A stretch of 64,000 bases of DNA, from assembly GCA_024233395.1 (NCBI GenBank), contig JACKPR010000005.1:62001-126000 (forward strand). Direction: 5' to 3'. This DNA comes from Chlamydiales bacterium. Lineage in GTDB: Bacteria; Chlamydiota; Chlamydiia; Chlamydiales; Simkaniaceae. The notes under the pieces are model-generated. The model was given only the letters and a program-made list of their open reading frames with translations. It was not told where the DNA came from and did no database searches. Numbering within the stretch: the first letter of the stretch is position 1; each line of letters opens with the position of its first letter. Shown in pieces: positions 33,825 to 42,276 of the stretch. The translations under genes were made by a program, and so were the position numbers.

Positions 33825-33881
33825 TTGACATACATACTGTTTTAGTACAACATGTTTGCATAAAACAGTATAATGTGTCAA
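33825..33881. promoter_or_regulatory. palindromic divergent control region between SRPBCC-marR and rhuM
   Basis: Perfect 11-bp inverted arms ATACTGTTTTA (33834-33844) and TAAAACAGTAT (33861-33871) are flanked on the outside by TTGACA (33825-33830) and its reverse TGTCAA (33876-33881). The layout gives a -35 box on each strand with the operator between the two boxes, a compact design for co-repression of both transcripts. The -10 boxes are weak. Confidence 0.6.
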
Positions 33882-33921
33882 GCTATATACATCTTGATTG
33901 ACATCAATAGAGAGATTAACA

Positions 33922-34965
33922 ATGAACAAAAGCGATAATCAAACAGCTCCCCCTAACGAAATCATATTCTATGAAACAGAAGATGGCAAAATCTCTATTG
34001 CTGTGAGATTTGAGCATCAGAATCTATGGCTAACACAAAAGCATATGTCTGAGCTGTTTGAATGCACTACGGATAACATATCCTTGCACCTCAAAAACAT
34101 TTATTCAGAGGGTGAACTGACTAAAGATTCAACTACCGAGGAATTCTCGGTAGTTCAACAGGAGGGCAAAAGATCTGTCAGTAGAAAAACTCTATTTTAT
34201 AATCTAGAGGCAGTAATCGCTGTTGGCTACAGAGTTAATACAGGACGAGGCATAGCATTTAGAACATGGGCAACGGATAAACTGAAAAACTATATTTTTA
34301 AAGGGTTTGCAATAGATAGCGAACGATTCAAGAAAGGCTCAAAATTTGATGCCAGGTTTTTCGATGAGTTATTAGAAGAAATTCGTGAGATCAGAGCATC
34401 GGAACGTATGGCTTACCAAAAAATTACTGATATCTATGCTACAGCAGTAGATTACTCACCTCATTCAGCAATTTCATCTAACTTTTTTGCAACAGTACAA
34501 AACAAATTGCACTTTGCCATTACTGGAAGTACTGCAGCCGAAATAATCAAAACTCGCGCTGATAGTAACCAACCAAATATGGGACTCACTACTTGGCGCA
34601 AAGCACCAGGTGGGAAAATCTATCCATCAGATGTCACCGTTGCTAAAAATTATTTGTCCAAGGAAGAAATCCTATCGCTAAATAAAATTGTTAGTATGTA
34701 CATTGATTATGCTGAATTTCAAGCAGCTCGTGGAAAGACTATAACCATGAAAGAATGGGCTGATAAGCTTGATGCCTTCTTAAAGTTTAATGAACAAGAC
34801 ATTTTAAAAGGGTTTGGAAAAGTTTCACATGAAGTAGCTAAAGCTTTAGCACAAGAAGAATATGAGAAATATAGAATAGTACAAGATGCCAACTATAAAT
34901 CTGACTTTGATAAACTTGTTGAAAAGACTAAAAGTATAAAGCCTGATCAGGAAAGGGAGTCATGA
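33922..34965 (+). CDS. RhuM-family protein
   Basis: A 347-residue protein of the RhuM family, first named from a Salmonella pathogenicity island and now known from many mobile elements. The N-terminal part has the Bro/KilA-like DNA-binding pattern (NLWLTQKHMSELFECTTDNI, LHLKNIYSEGEL, SVSRKTLFYNLEAVIAVGYR), followed by a Fic/Doc-associated-like helical C-terminus. The ATG at 33922 is preferred to a TTG at 33898. Function unsettled. It is the right-hand gene of the inserted segment. Confidence 0.88.
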   Translation: MNKSDNQTAPPNEIIFYETEDGKISIAVRFEHQNLWLTQKHMSELFECTTDNISLHLKNIYSEGELTKDSTTEEFSVVQQEGKRSVSRKTLFYNLEAVIAVGYRVNTGRGIAFRTWATDKLKNYIFKGFAIDSERFKKGSKFDARFFDELLEEIREIRASERMAYQKITDIYATAVDYSPHSAISSNFFATVQNKLHFAITGSTAAEIIKTRADSNQPNMGLTTWRKAPGGKIYPSDVTVAKNYLSKEEILSLNKIVSMYIDYAEFQAARGKTITMKEWADKLDAFLKFNEQDILKGFGKVSHEVAKALAQEEYEKYRIVQDANYKSDFDKLVEKTKSIKPDQERES

Positions 34966-34967
34966 GT

Positions 34968-35024
34968 TATAGCTAAAACAATTTAAAAGATAATTTATGC
35001 GGATTTTAAACTGTTTTAGCTATA
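34968..35024. mobile_element. 57-bp miniature of palindromic family A
   Basis: Consists of little more than the two terminal repeats: TATAGCTAAAACAATTTAAA on the left and TATAGCTAAAACAGTTTAAA on the right (reversed). It begins two bases after the rhuM stop. Its right terminus supplies the TAA stop and the last two codons (Tyr-Ser) of lspA. Confidence 0.8.
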
Positions 35025-35585
35025 CTTTCCGAGCCTTTTGGATGGCTGAGCTGCATGGGACCTTACTTTTTTGAGAAGTTCTTGAAAAATCATGATCGTG
35101 ACTCCAAAGAAAATGAGCATATCGGCCACGTTAAAAATCGGGAAAGAATATCCCCACAAAACAAAGTGGAACATATCGACAACCGATCCATAAATAAAGG
35201 TATCGACAATATTTGCTGCAGCTCCTGTTAAGATCAGCATAAAAGGGAGATCTCTTTTCCTATCTTTATTAAAGAAAAGGGCGTAAGTCAAAAGGGAAAG
35301 AATAATCGCAATACGGGCAACTAAAAGAGCCTTGGGATAAGCAGAGAAAAGGCTCCAAGCCCCACCGGTATTACTCGCTTTATTAATAGCAAAATCTATC
35401 CCGAGAAAATTTTGAAAAACACCAATTCCTCCAAAGGGATAAAAGGGCGAGGCATAACGGATGTGAATTAGGTGCTGATCTACCCAGTATTTTGATGCAG
35501 CGTCAATGATAAAAAAAACAACTGCTAAAAAAACTAAGATCCACACCCTTCTTCTTTGCACTTGATTAAATGATTCCCTTTTCAA
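35016..35585 (-). CDS. lspA: lipoprotein signal peptidase (signal peptidase II)
   Basis: A 189-residue inner membrane aspartyl protease with four transmembrane helices. Conserved parts are NTGGAWSLFS, GAAANIVDTFIYGSVVDMFHF (first catalytic Asp) and FNVADMLIFFG (second). It cleaves prolipoprotein signal peptides. The natural C-terminus was QPSKS followed by TGA (preserved in the left 61-bp repeat); insertion changed it to QPSKRLGKYS with a stop inside a palindromic element, which should not harm activity. Overlaps dksA by 20 bases, as in Chlamydia gene order. Confidence 0.93.
   Translation of the reverse strand: MKRESFNQVQRRRVWILVFLAVVFFIIDAASKYWVDQHLIHIRYASPFYPFGGIGVFQNFLGIDFAINKASNTGGAWSLFSAYPKALLVARIAIILSLLTYALFFNKDRKRDLPFMLILTGAAANIVDTFIYGSVVDMFHFVLWGYSFPIFNVADMLIFFGVTIMIFQELLKKVRSHAAQPSKRLGKYS
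35035..35095. repeat. 61-bp direct repeat, right copy (within lspA)
   Basis: Identical to 32765-32825. Here it is in frame inside lspA and codes for its C-terminal region, so this is the copy still attached to the intact gene. Confidence 0.95.
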
Positions 35586-35931
35586 TCTTTTCTTGAGCAG
35601 AAACTGTCATATTTGCGTAAGGGACAGCTTCAAGCCTTTTAAGAGGGATCTCATCTCCAGTGACATCACAAACACCATAGGTACCCTCTTCGATTTTTTC
35701 TAAAGCACGATCAATTTGGCGAATGATTCCTTGTTCTTTGGAAGAAACTTCAATACTGATGGTTTGCCCGAAATCATCGGTTCCTTCATCAGCTTGGTGC
35801 TGAGAATACCCTTTAGATTCATCAGAGGTTTTGACATCATCTGAAACCGATTTCAGAGAGACACCCAACTGAGTCTTCATCTCAAGAAGGCGTTGTTTAA
35901 ACTTTTCAATCTCATTTTTTTTTAATGCCAT
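35566..35931 (-). CDS. dksA: DksA/TraR-family protein with degenerate zinc finger
   Basis: A 121-residue protein with an N-terminal coiled-coil helix pair (residues 1-80) and a DksA-type C-terminus (EEGTYGVCDVTGDEIPLKRL, AVPYANMTVSAQEK). Only one of the four zinc-finger cysteines remains (GVCDVTG); the others are replaced by Gly, Tyr-Ala-Asn and Ser, so no metal site is expected. Cysteine-poor DksA forms exist in other bacteria and still bind the RNA polymerase secondary channel. It precedes lspA with overlap, as I recall for Chlamydia. Confidence 0.82.
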   Translation of the reverse strand: MALKKNEIEKFKQRLLEMKTQLGVSLKSVSDDVKTSDESKGYSQHQADEGTDDFGQTISIEVSSKEQGIIRQIDRALEKIEEGTYGVCDVTGDEIPLKRLEAVPYANMTVSAQEKIEKGII

Positions 35932-35940
35932 GAATGAACC

Positions 35941-36402
35941 TCATTTTTTCATATCTTCAGGTGCAACCGTATGGATTGCATCCATAATCTCATCAACATC
36001 TTTAAACCGCCGATAGACACACGCAAAGCGGATATAGGCAACGGTATCAAGTTCTCTTAGCTTGTCCATTGCAATTTGCCCAAGAGTCGTGGTGTCGATC
36101 TCTCGCACCTGTTTTTCAATGAGCTCATTAGCAATGCTAGAAGCTAAATCGCGCACTTGATCGTGACTAATCCGTGTATGTCGGGAGGCAGCATCGAGTC
36201 CTTTAATCAACTTTTGAAGATTAAAGTCCTCATAACTTCCATCTCTTTTTTTTATTTGCATCGAAATGTCTACCGTTTCAAATGTTGTGAAACGGCGGGC
36301 ACATTGAAGGCATTCTCGACGGCGGCGAATAGCATTTGTCTCACTTGCATTCCGCGAATCGGTAACTTTAGACTCTTCATGTCCACAAAAAGGGCACTTC
36401 AT
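35941..36402 (-). CDS. nrdR: transcriptional repressor NrdR
   Basis: A 153-residue repressor of ribonucleotide reductase genes. The zinc ribbon CPFCG...CLQCARRF is followed by the ATP-cone domain (KKRDGSYEDFNLQKLIKGLD onwards), which senses ATP/dATP. The ATG at 36402 (MKCPFCG) matches all family members; an upstream TTG is less likely. It ends nine bases before the dksA start on the same strand, so nrdR-dksA-lspA are one unit. Confidence 0.93.
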   Translation of the reverse strand: MKCPFCGHEESKVTDSRNASETNAIRRRRECLQCARRFTTFETVDISMQIKKRDGSYEDFNLQKLIKGLDAASRHTRISHDQVRDLASSIANELIEKQVREIDTTTLGQIAMDKLRELDTVAYIRFACVYRRFKDVDEIMDAIHTVAPEDMKK

Positions 36403-36475
36403 CAGCAAAATTCCATTTTTTTTGAATTTCCTTGCCTATATACAAAGGCCAGAATTTCTGGCATACAAAAAAATT

Positions 36476-36563
36476 CGGAGGAGGTGGGATTCGAACCCAC
36501 GATACGCTTATCACGTATACACGCTTTCCAAGCGTGCTCCTTCGGCCGCTCGGACACTCCTCC
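36476..36563 (-). tRNA. tRNA-Ser (anticodon GGA)
   Basis: On the minus strand the acceptor arm GGAGGAG pairs with CTCCTCC, with G as the discriminator base. The anticodon arm CACGC-TTGGAAA-GCGTG gives GGA, and a long variable arm (TATACGTGATAAGCGTA) marks serine. TTCGAATC forms the T loop. CCA is not encoded. Confidence 0.95.
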
Positions 36564-36639
36564 AAAAAGGTTTCATTTCTGGGCCAGGTTTTTCGTCGGT
36601 GTAGGGTAAAGAAGTGAGAATTATTTTACAATGGTATTC

Positions 36640-36688
36640 ATGAACCTATCCCGAATTAAAGGGTTTATTTAATTCGGGATAGGTTCAT
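36640..36688. repeat. perfect 21-bp-stem hairpin between tRNA-Ser and an unknown gene
   Basis: ATGAACCTATCCCGAATTAA plus one A pairs perfectly with its complement at 36668-36688 around a seven-base loop. It sits between divergently transcribed units (tRNA-Ser left, gene at 36859 right), so it is not a simple terminator. The 12-base start ATGAACCTATCC also occurs at 19965-19976. The rest of 36564-36858 shows nothing else firm. Confidence 0.75.
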
Positions 36689-36858
36689 ACCTTGCTACAT
36701 CTTCCCTTTATTCTCTTTCATTAGGCAAATATCTTTTTGAAATTGACAAATACGGATAATTACTTTTTAATTTATCCGGCCATTGGAATTTTCATCGAAC
36801 GATGAAACAATTCTTATATTTAGACTGGTTGCACTAACTAACCTAAGGGATTGGATTT

Positions 36859-38145
36859 ATGATTATAGCTAAAGCTATTGGAGCTCAAGTTGCTATAACT
36901 GCAGGATATTTAGGTGGGATTCGCTCCTATCTTCCAAAGCGCGCGCTTGTTCTTCAAGGGTCCGCTATTGCAGTTAGTGCCCTTGTCCAAACCTACCGCC
37001 CCTATACTCAAGCCGCCTTAGCAAAACAAATGCCTCGCTCTTATGCTTTTTACCTTCTCAATTTTCAGCCGTTTATTCTTATCGGTGCACTCGGAGTCGT
37101 TGCAAAAGTGGGCTGGAAGATTAATCTTGCTGCAACTCTCTTTTTTAGCTTCCTACAACTTGGCATATCCAAGTACGTGAGCATTAAAACGAGTGTGATC
37201 CCAACAGAAAAAAAAGCAAAAGAACTGCTTAAACAGTTTAAAAAAGAGCTTAAACAGGGAAGTGTAAATACTAGCGCCAAAACGCTAAAAAAGATTCTTG
37301 AACTAAGAAAAGAAAATCCTTTTCTTTGTGTCGCTTCATACCTTAAGGTGCTCTATGCCGAAGGGGTTATTCATTTTTGCCTCAATTTACCACAAGATGA
37401 AGCTGCTGCCATCAGGTGGTATAACGAGATCGACTCAACCATTTATCGTCCAAATGGCATTACTTGCGGCGAAACAACGTTCCTCTTAAATGCTTCCCTC
37501 TTGAATAAAGTGTTTAGTCATCTTATTAAAGCAGGGGTTAAATTAGGGATTCAAAAGGACTGGTTAAAAGAAATGCCTCCTTTAAGAACCTTACCAGATC
37601 TAGAAGAAACCAAAGAATTAAATTTCTTACGAATGTTCCAGTCATATACAGGCTTAGAAGAATTCTTAGAATTTGCATCACAAACAAAACTCTATTTTAG
37701 GGCACTTGCTCTAACTTTTAATCTAAACTACTCTGAACGACTTTCAACTGAACTTAGCAGTGTTTGGGAAAATAATTACTACTTCTATTTGCTCAAAGTT
37801 AAAGGTGAAAAAGAAGCGGATGCGTATTTTAAGAAGCATGAACAAAAGATTGATGATAAAACCTTTTTCTCCATGCAACAAGAAGCTTTATTGCTTGGAG
37901 AAAATGCTATTGCTTTTCATTGCTTGATGAAGGAGTTAGAGGCCAATACGAAAAATTTAGATCTTATAATATCAACAAGGGGAGACTTGCTCCTTCAACA
38001 TCTCGGATCAGAAACTCTCTTTTTTGAAACCTTTCAAGATAAAGTTCCTTTTGAGCACAAAGATAGCTTTCAAAAAATTCAGGCTTACGTAACATCATCA
38101 GGCATTCCTCCAGGATTTGATGATATCTATGAAATTGAAGTGTGA
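36859..38145 (+). CDS. membrane-anchored protein of unknown function
   Basis: A 428-residue protein. The first 115 residues contain three or four moderately hydrophobic segments (for example ALVLQGSAIAVSALVQ, FQPFILIGALGVVAKVGW and INLAATLFFSFLQLGI). A hydrophilic helical region of about 310 residues follows. Hydrophobic N-terminal pairs with a long soluble tail recall chlamydial inclusion membrane proteins, but no family is recognised. AAGGG lies about 11 bases before the ATG. The 243-bp spacer to the transporter operon has a small TACCCT/AGGGTA hairpin near 38280-38296. Confidence 0.55.
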   Translation: MIIAKAIGAQVAITAGYLGGIRSYLPKRALVLQGSAIAVSALVQTYRPYTQAALAKQMPRSYAFYLLNFQPFILIGALGVVAKVGWKINLAATLFFSFLQLGISKYVSIKTSVIPTEKKAKELLKQFKKELKQGSVNTSAKTLKKILELRKENPFLCVASYLKVLYAEGVIHFCLNLPQDEAAAIRWYNEIDSTIYRPNGITCGETTFLLNASLLNKVFSHLIKAGVKLGIQKDWLKEMPPLRTLPDLEETKELNFLRMFQSYTGLEEFLEFASQTKLYFRALALTFNLNYSERLSTELSSVWENNYYFYLLKVKGEKEADAYFKKHEQKIDDKTFFSMQQEALLLGENAIAFHCLMKELEANTKNLDLIISTRGDLLLQHLGSETLFFETFQDKVPFEHKDSFQKIQAYVTSSGIPPGFDDIYEIEV

Positions 38146-38388
38146 AGCCCTATAAATAGTTCTAGTTAGCAATCTAGCCTTTGGGTTACAATGCATCTAA
38201 AAGGGACTGCTGTGAACTGAGGTTTCTATGAAATGATGTGCTAGTTTTTTCTAAGTTTTGGAAAACATGAAATCGACATACCCTGCTAAGGGTAGGCGAT
38301 TAAGGGTTTTTCAAAAATGATGGAAAAATAGGGCATTAGATCTGGAAATTTCAGAGCAAAAGGAGTCCCCCAAAAAGGATTTGAAAAA

Positions 38389-39291
38389 ATGAAACGCTTG
38401 ATTCCCCTCTTACTTTTGGTAACTCTTGGTCTTTTCGTTAGCTGCGCAAGAATGAGTATGAGAGTTTCTGGAACCCCTACTGTTGTTGTGAGCATCCCCC
38501 CTTATATCTCCCTAGTAAAAGCGATTGTAGGAGATACAATGACAGTCCACTCTGTTTTGGGAGTCAATTTCGATCCTCACACAGCAGAAGCAACACCACA
38601 GCAGATGCAAATGGTTCAAAATGCTGACTTGTTTATTGGTGTCGGGGAAGGCTATGAAAGAAAACTTTTAACAGCTTTGACTGAAGCGAAAAAAACGGTA
38701 CACATTTTACAGTTGAATGAGAAAATTCCTCTCCTTGCTTATTCAGAAGATACAAACTATGTCGATCCCTGTAAAGATACGAGTCCCCCCTTAACCGCTT
38801 CAAAAGATCTTCACTTTTGGCTGGGGCCTAAGCGACTCATCATTCAGGTTGAAGTTTTGATTCAAGCTCTAACGGAACTCAAACCTGAAAACAGTGAGAT
38901 CTATGTAGAAAATGGGAATGCTCTCATAGAAAAAATTAAGGATCTAGATACTCGATTAGAGGAAAAGTTGCGCCTCTATCAAAAAAAATCGATTGTGATT
39001 TCTCATGCTTCGTTAGGCTATTTCTGCTATGATTATAATCTGATTCAAATCGCGGTCGAATGTGAAGGAAAAAGCCCTCGTCCTCAACACATCTCACGTA
39101 TCTATGATCTGGTGCGTCATTCCGATGTTATCTGCGTCTTCACCAGTCCTCAGTTCGATAATAAAGGAGCTGAAATGGTTGCGAATGAATTCAACCTCCG
39201 CGTTGAATCTTTTGATCCTTTAGCAGAAGATGTCTTAGCAACGATTGAGAAAATAGGTAACGACATTATTAATGTGAACCAATCCCAATAA
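38389..39291 (+). CDS. metal ABC transporter, substrate-binding lipoprotein (ZnuA/TroA family)
   Basis: A 300-residue periplasmic protein. The signal sequence LLLLVTLGLFVSC ends in a probable lipobox Cys19. Cluster A-1 metal ligands are His in FDPHTAEA, His in LHFWLGP, a SHASLGYFCYDYN region and Asp in ESFDPLAED. It captures zinc or manganese for the ABC transporter encoded by the next two genes. The ATG at 38389 follows AAAGGA. Chlamydia has a like operon near rplU-rpmA-obg. Confidence 0.88.
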   Translation: MKRLIPLLLLVTLGLFVSCARMSMRVSGTPTVVVSIPPYISLVKAIVGDTMTVHSVLGVNFDPHTAEATPQQMQMVQNADLFIGVGEGYERKLLTALTEAKKTVHILQLNEKIPLLAYSEDTNYVDPCKDTSPPLTASKDLHFWLGPKRLIIQVEVLIQALTELKPENSEIYVENGNALIEKIKDLDTRLEEKLRLYQKKSIVISHASLGYFCYDYNLIQIAVECEGKSPRPQHISRIYDLVRHSDVICVFTSPQFDNKGAEMVANEFNLRVESFDPLAEDVLATIEKIGNDIINVNQSQ

Positions 39292-39301
39292 TCAATTTTA
39301 C

Positions 39302-39979
39302 ATGGTCATTAAGTTTAAAAACCTCTCTTTTTCTTACGGAACCGTTGATGTTTTAAAAGATGTGACACTTGACGTTGAGCAGGGAGAGTATATTGGCATT
39401 ATTGGACCTAATGGCGGAGGAAAAACTACAGCCCTCAAATTGATTCTAGGGTTTTTGTCTCCCCAAAAAGGGAGGGTTAGCATCGATGTCCCTCCAACAA
39501 AGATCGGCTATGTTCCACAGATCAATGCTTATGATAAAGAGTTTCCTATTTCTGTTTTGGAAGTTGTTTTAACAGGAAGCTTATCAAAATTAAAATGGTG
39601 GGGAGGCCTTGCCGGAGAAGAGAAAATCCGCGCAAAAAAGCTTCTGAAAGAAGTCGGTTGTAAGGGGTTAGAAGAACGCCCTTTTGGAAGTCTATCGGGA
39701 GGACAAGCACAAAAAGTCCTGATTGCGCGTGCACTCATGTGTGATCCTGAGATTCTCCTTTTAGATGAACCAACAGCAAATATCGATGCGGAATCGGAAC
39801 AAGCGATTTTTGCCTATCTTAAAACGCTTCAAGGAAAAAAAACTATCATGATCGTTACACATAATTTTGATGCCATCATTAAAAATGTGGAGCGGGTTCT
39901 TTGCTTCCAACATAAAGTCTCCTCGATGAAACCTGAAGATGTCTGTAAACACTTTACGATTGGGATGTATCATGGATAA
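39302..39979 (+). CDS. metal ABC transporter, ATP-binding protein
   Basis: A 225-residue ATPase with Walker A GPNGGGKTT (about residues 35-43), Q-loop PQINAY, signature LSGGQAQKVLIARAL and Walker B EILLLDEPTANID. It powers import of Zn2+ or Mn2+ with the adjacent binding protein and permease. It starts 10 bases after the binding protein gene and overlaps the permease gene by eight bases. Confidence 0.93.
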   Translation: MVIKFKNLSFSYGTVDVLKDVTLDVEQGEYIGIIGPNGGGKTTALKLILGFLSPQKGRVSIDVPPTKIGYVPQINAYDKEFPISVLEVVLTGSLSKLKWWGGLAGEEKIRAKKLLKEVGCKGLEERPFGSLSGGQAQKVLIARALMCDPEILLLDEPTANIDAESEQAIFAYLKTLQGKKTIMIVTHNFDAIIKNVERVLCFQHKVSSMKPEDVCKHFTIGMYHG

Positions 39980-40844
39980 TCTTTTGATGCTCGGCTTTAT
40001 CACAGCTCTTTTTACACAACCCTTCCTCCGCTCTGCTCTTTTTGCAGCTTTAGGAGCCTCTGTTGCAGGAGGAATTATTGGTTCTTATGTCGTCGTCAAA
40101 CGGATAGTTTTTATCAGTGGTAGCATTGCTCATTCTGTATTGGGAGGGCTAGGAGCTGCTCTTTATATTAAACGGGTCTATAATGTGGAGTGGTTGGAGC
40201 CGGTTCATGGAGCTTTGGTCGCAGCAATTCTTTCTGCCTGGCTTATTGGTACGGTCCGCCTCTACTACCGACAACGAGAAGATACGGTGATCGCTGCCCT
40301 TTGGGCTTTTGGGATGTCGGTTGGTGTGATTTTAATTTCACTGACACCAGGTTACACAAACGAAATTTCTAACTACCTTTTTGGAAATATCTTATGGGCA
40401 AGTAAATCAGATATTGCCATGCTTTTGGGACTCGATGGAGTTGTTCTAGTCATGACAGCCCTTTTTCATCGCCGCTTCCTTGCGATTTGCTTTGATGAAA
40501 AACAAGCGGCTCTTCAAGGACAAAATGTCAAACTCCTTTACTTTCTCCTCCTGTCTCTTGTTGCTATCACCGTTGTTTTAATGATCCAAGTGGTGGGAGC
40601 GATCCTGATTGTGGCGATTCTCTCTCTCCCTGCAGCCATTGCGAATACTTATACCCATCGCCTCTCTAAAATGATGGGAGTTGCAGTAATCCTTGGAATT
40701 GTCATTTCTTTTTTAGGGCTAGGCTTTTCTTATTCTCTGAATTGGCCTCCAGGAGCCACATTAGGGCTCACCGCGACAACAATTTATTTGATCAATCTTC
40801 TTAGAAGGCGTCGCAGCAAGACTATCCATCCTCATTCAAGGTAA
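39972..40844 (+). CDS. metal ABC transporter, permease (ZnuB/TroC family)
   Basis: A 290-residue membrane protein with about eight helices. GASVAGGIIGSYVVVKRIVFIS and SGSIAHSVLGGLGAAL are the ABC-3 permease signature. The ATG at 39972 is chosen because it overlaps the ATPase stop and begins the first helix; the earlier in-frame start is inside the ATPase gene. Last gene of the operon. Confidence 0.92.
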   Translation: MDNLLMLGFITALFTQPFLRSALFAALGASVAGGIIGSYVVVKRIVFISGSIAHSVLGGLGAALYIKRVYNVEWLEPVHGALVAAILSAWLIGTVRLYYRQREDTVIAALWAFGMSVGVILISLTPGYTNEISNYLFGNILWASKSDIAMLLGLDGVVLVMTALFHRRFLAICFDEKQAALQGQNVKLLYFLLLSLVAITVVLMIQVVGAILIVAILSLPAAIANTYTHRLSKMMGVAVILGIVISFLGLGFSYSLNWPPGATLGLTATTIYLINLLRRRRSKTIHPHSR

Positions 40845-40911
40845 AAAAAGAATTACCCTTTATTTTTTCAATTAAACTTGATAAACTTTCTCTTTTTTCA
40901 GGAGAATATTG

Positions 40912-42255
40912 ATGACTCACATTCAAAAAAATCTTATTTCTATTGCTGCATCTACTCTAGCAGGAGGGATCGCCTCTTATTATACAACACACTCTTTTCG
41001 CTCTGGTTTTTCCATGGGCTTCCTAAATGCAACAATCGCCTGCACCCTAAATGAAACTTGGAACAAAGAATCAAACCGGTACAAGCGAGTCGAATTGACA
41101 GTTAAAGCGCTATTATTGACTTCTCTTTTTGAATGTACGATAGCTCCTAGACTTTTTGGTCGCACACAACTTTTATTAGCAAAAAATCTCCTCCCTCCCC
41201 TTCTCTTCAGCGCTGCTATTGGATCATTGCCCTTTTTGACCTTATCAGAACCGCTACCTCCTAAAGAGGATGTTCCAAATTCTCCTTCTCCCGTAACACG
41301 GGAAAAACCCGAAGCATACCCCCTTGGAGAAGCTCCTCACTGGCATAAAAGTAAACATCGAACAGAAAGTCCCCACCTTCCTGAAGTGAGAATGAAAAGA
41401 AACTTAGAAAAAGCGATCGCTGAACACAGAACTGAAACCCCTGAGGATCCTTATGTAACAGTGGAAATGATTCGGGATCCTACCCCTCCGCTTGCTTCTT
41501 TGGTACTTTCCCATGGCAGTCATGCCATTCAAGGCGGCCGAGACGTCATGGAAGATGAGCATTTTTATCTGGAAAACGATGCCTCGATTCTTACAGGAGT
41601 CTTTGATGGACATGGGGGACAAGGTGTAGCAACCCATGCTAAAATTGAGGTACCCAATCTTTTCTTTGATATTCTTAAAGAGCAAAAGGGTGATATCGTT
41701 AAAACCTTTGAGGCATTGTGTGAAAGAGTTCATGAGTCTTCCCCTAAAGAAAGGGGCGGAACTACGGCTGTCATCTGTTATGTTGATAAACAGACGGGGA
41801 TCGTTTACACAGCAACCCTTGCTGATGCGGAAGCAAATATCTACCGCGAAATTGCCGGAAAGATGCGCTCGATTCCCCTTTCCCCCATTCGAGATTGGAA
41901 GACAGATCGTAAGTTTATCGATACAAAAGAATATCCAATTTATGCAATTGGCCGAAAACCTCGCCTCATGGGCGATCTGAATGTTAGTCGTGCTCTTGGA
42001 GATAAACAGTATCCCCCTATTTCTCAAAAGCCCAAAGTCACTCAATGCCAAATGCTCCCTGGCGATGTTCTTATCCTTTGCTGCGATGGTCTTAAAGACT
42101 TTGTGGAAGAGAGAGCCATTTGCGAAAAGGTGACTGAACATAAAAGCTCTAGTGAAGAGGTTTTGGCTCAAGCTTTGACACAAGCCTCTTACGATAAACA
42201 ATCTTATTATACTGGTGGTGATAACGTCAGTGTTGTTGTGGTTCGAGCTAAATAG
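40912..42255 (+). CDS. PP2C-family protein phosphatase with hydrophobic N-terminus
   Basis: A 447-residue protein. Residues 1-115 include several weakly hydrophobic stretches and no known domain; residues 115-190 are Pro/Glu-rich and likely disordered. The C-terminal 250 residues are PP2C: GGRDVMEDEHF, GVFDGHGGQG (metal Asp), GGTTAVICY, LNVSRALGDKQY, LILCCDGLKDF and GGDNVSVVVV. It would dephosphorylate Ser/Thr residues, with Mn/Mg. The eukaryote-like sequence and the anchor-like N-terminus suggest action at a membrane, possibly the inclusion; that is inference. AGGAG precedes the ATG by seven bases. Confidence 0.85.
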   Translation: MTHIQKNLISIAASTLAGGIASYYTTHSFRSGFSMGFLNATIACTLNETWNKESNRYKRVELTVKALLLTSLFECTIAPRLFGRTQLLLAKNLLPPLLFSAAIGSLPFLTLSEPLPPKEDVPNSPSPVTREKPEAYPLGEAPHWHKSKHRTESPHLPEVRMKRNLEKAIAEHRTETPEDPYVTVEMIRDPTPPLASLVLSHGSHAIQGGRDVMEDEHFYLENDASILTGVFDGHGGQGVATHAKIEVPNLFFDILKEQKGDIVKTFEALCERVHESSPKERGGTTAVICYVDKQTGIVYTATLADAEANIYREIAGKMRSIPLSPIRDWKTDRKFIDTKEYPIYAIGRKPRLMGDLNVSRALGDKQYPPISQKPKVTQCQMLPGDVLILCCDGLKDFVEERAICEKVTEHKSSSEEVLAQALTQASYDKQSYYTGGDNVSVVVVRAK

Positions 42256-42276
42256 TGATGCAACAAGGAGATCATG

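Larger units (their letters stand above)
32826..35034. mobile_element. 2.2-kb inserted segment carrying marR, SRPBCC and rhuM
   Basis: The segment lies between two perfect 61-bp copies of the lspA 3' end and separates lspA from its ancestral downstream neighbour. It carries two minus-strand genes (marR, SRPBCC), a divergent plus-strand rhuM with a shared palindromic control region, and a 57-bp miniature family-A palindrome at its right edge. No integrase or transposase gene is present. The perfect repeats indicate a recent event. Confidence 0.8.

Noticed and set aside
36422..36617. Three overlapping ORFs of about 60 codons on both strands
   Set aside because: They lie across the tRNA-Ser gene, which explains the conserved sequence.
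41404..42201. 265-codon ORF antisense to the PP2C gene
   Set aside because: Shadow frame: the plus-strand frame has all PP2C motifs, and the antisense product has no recognisable domain or ribosome site.
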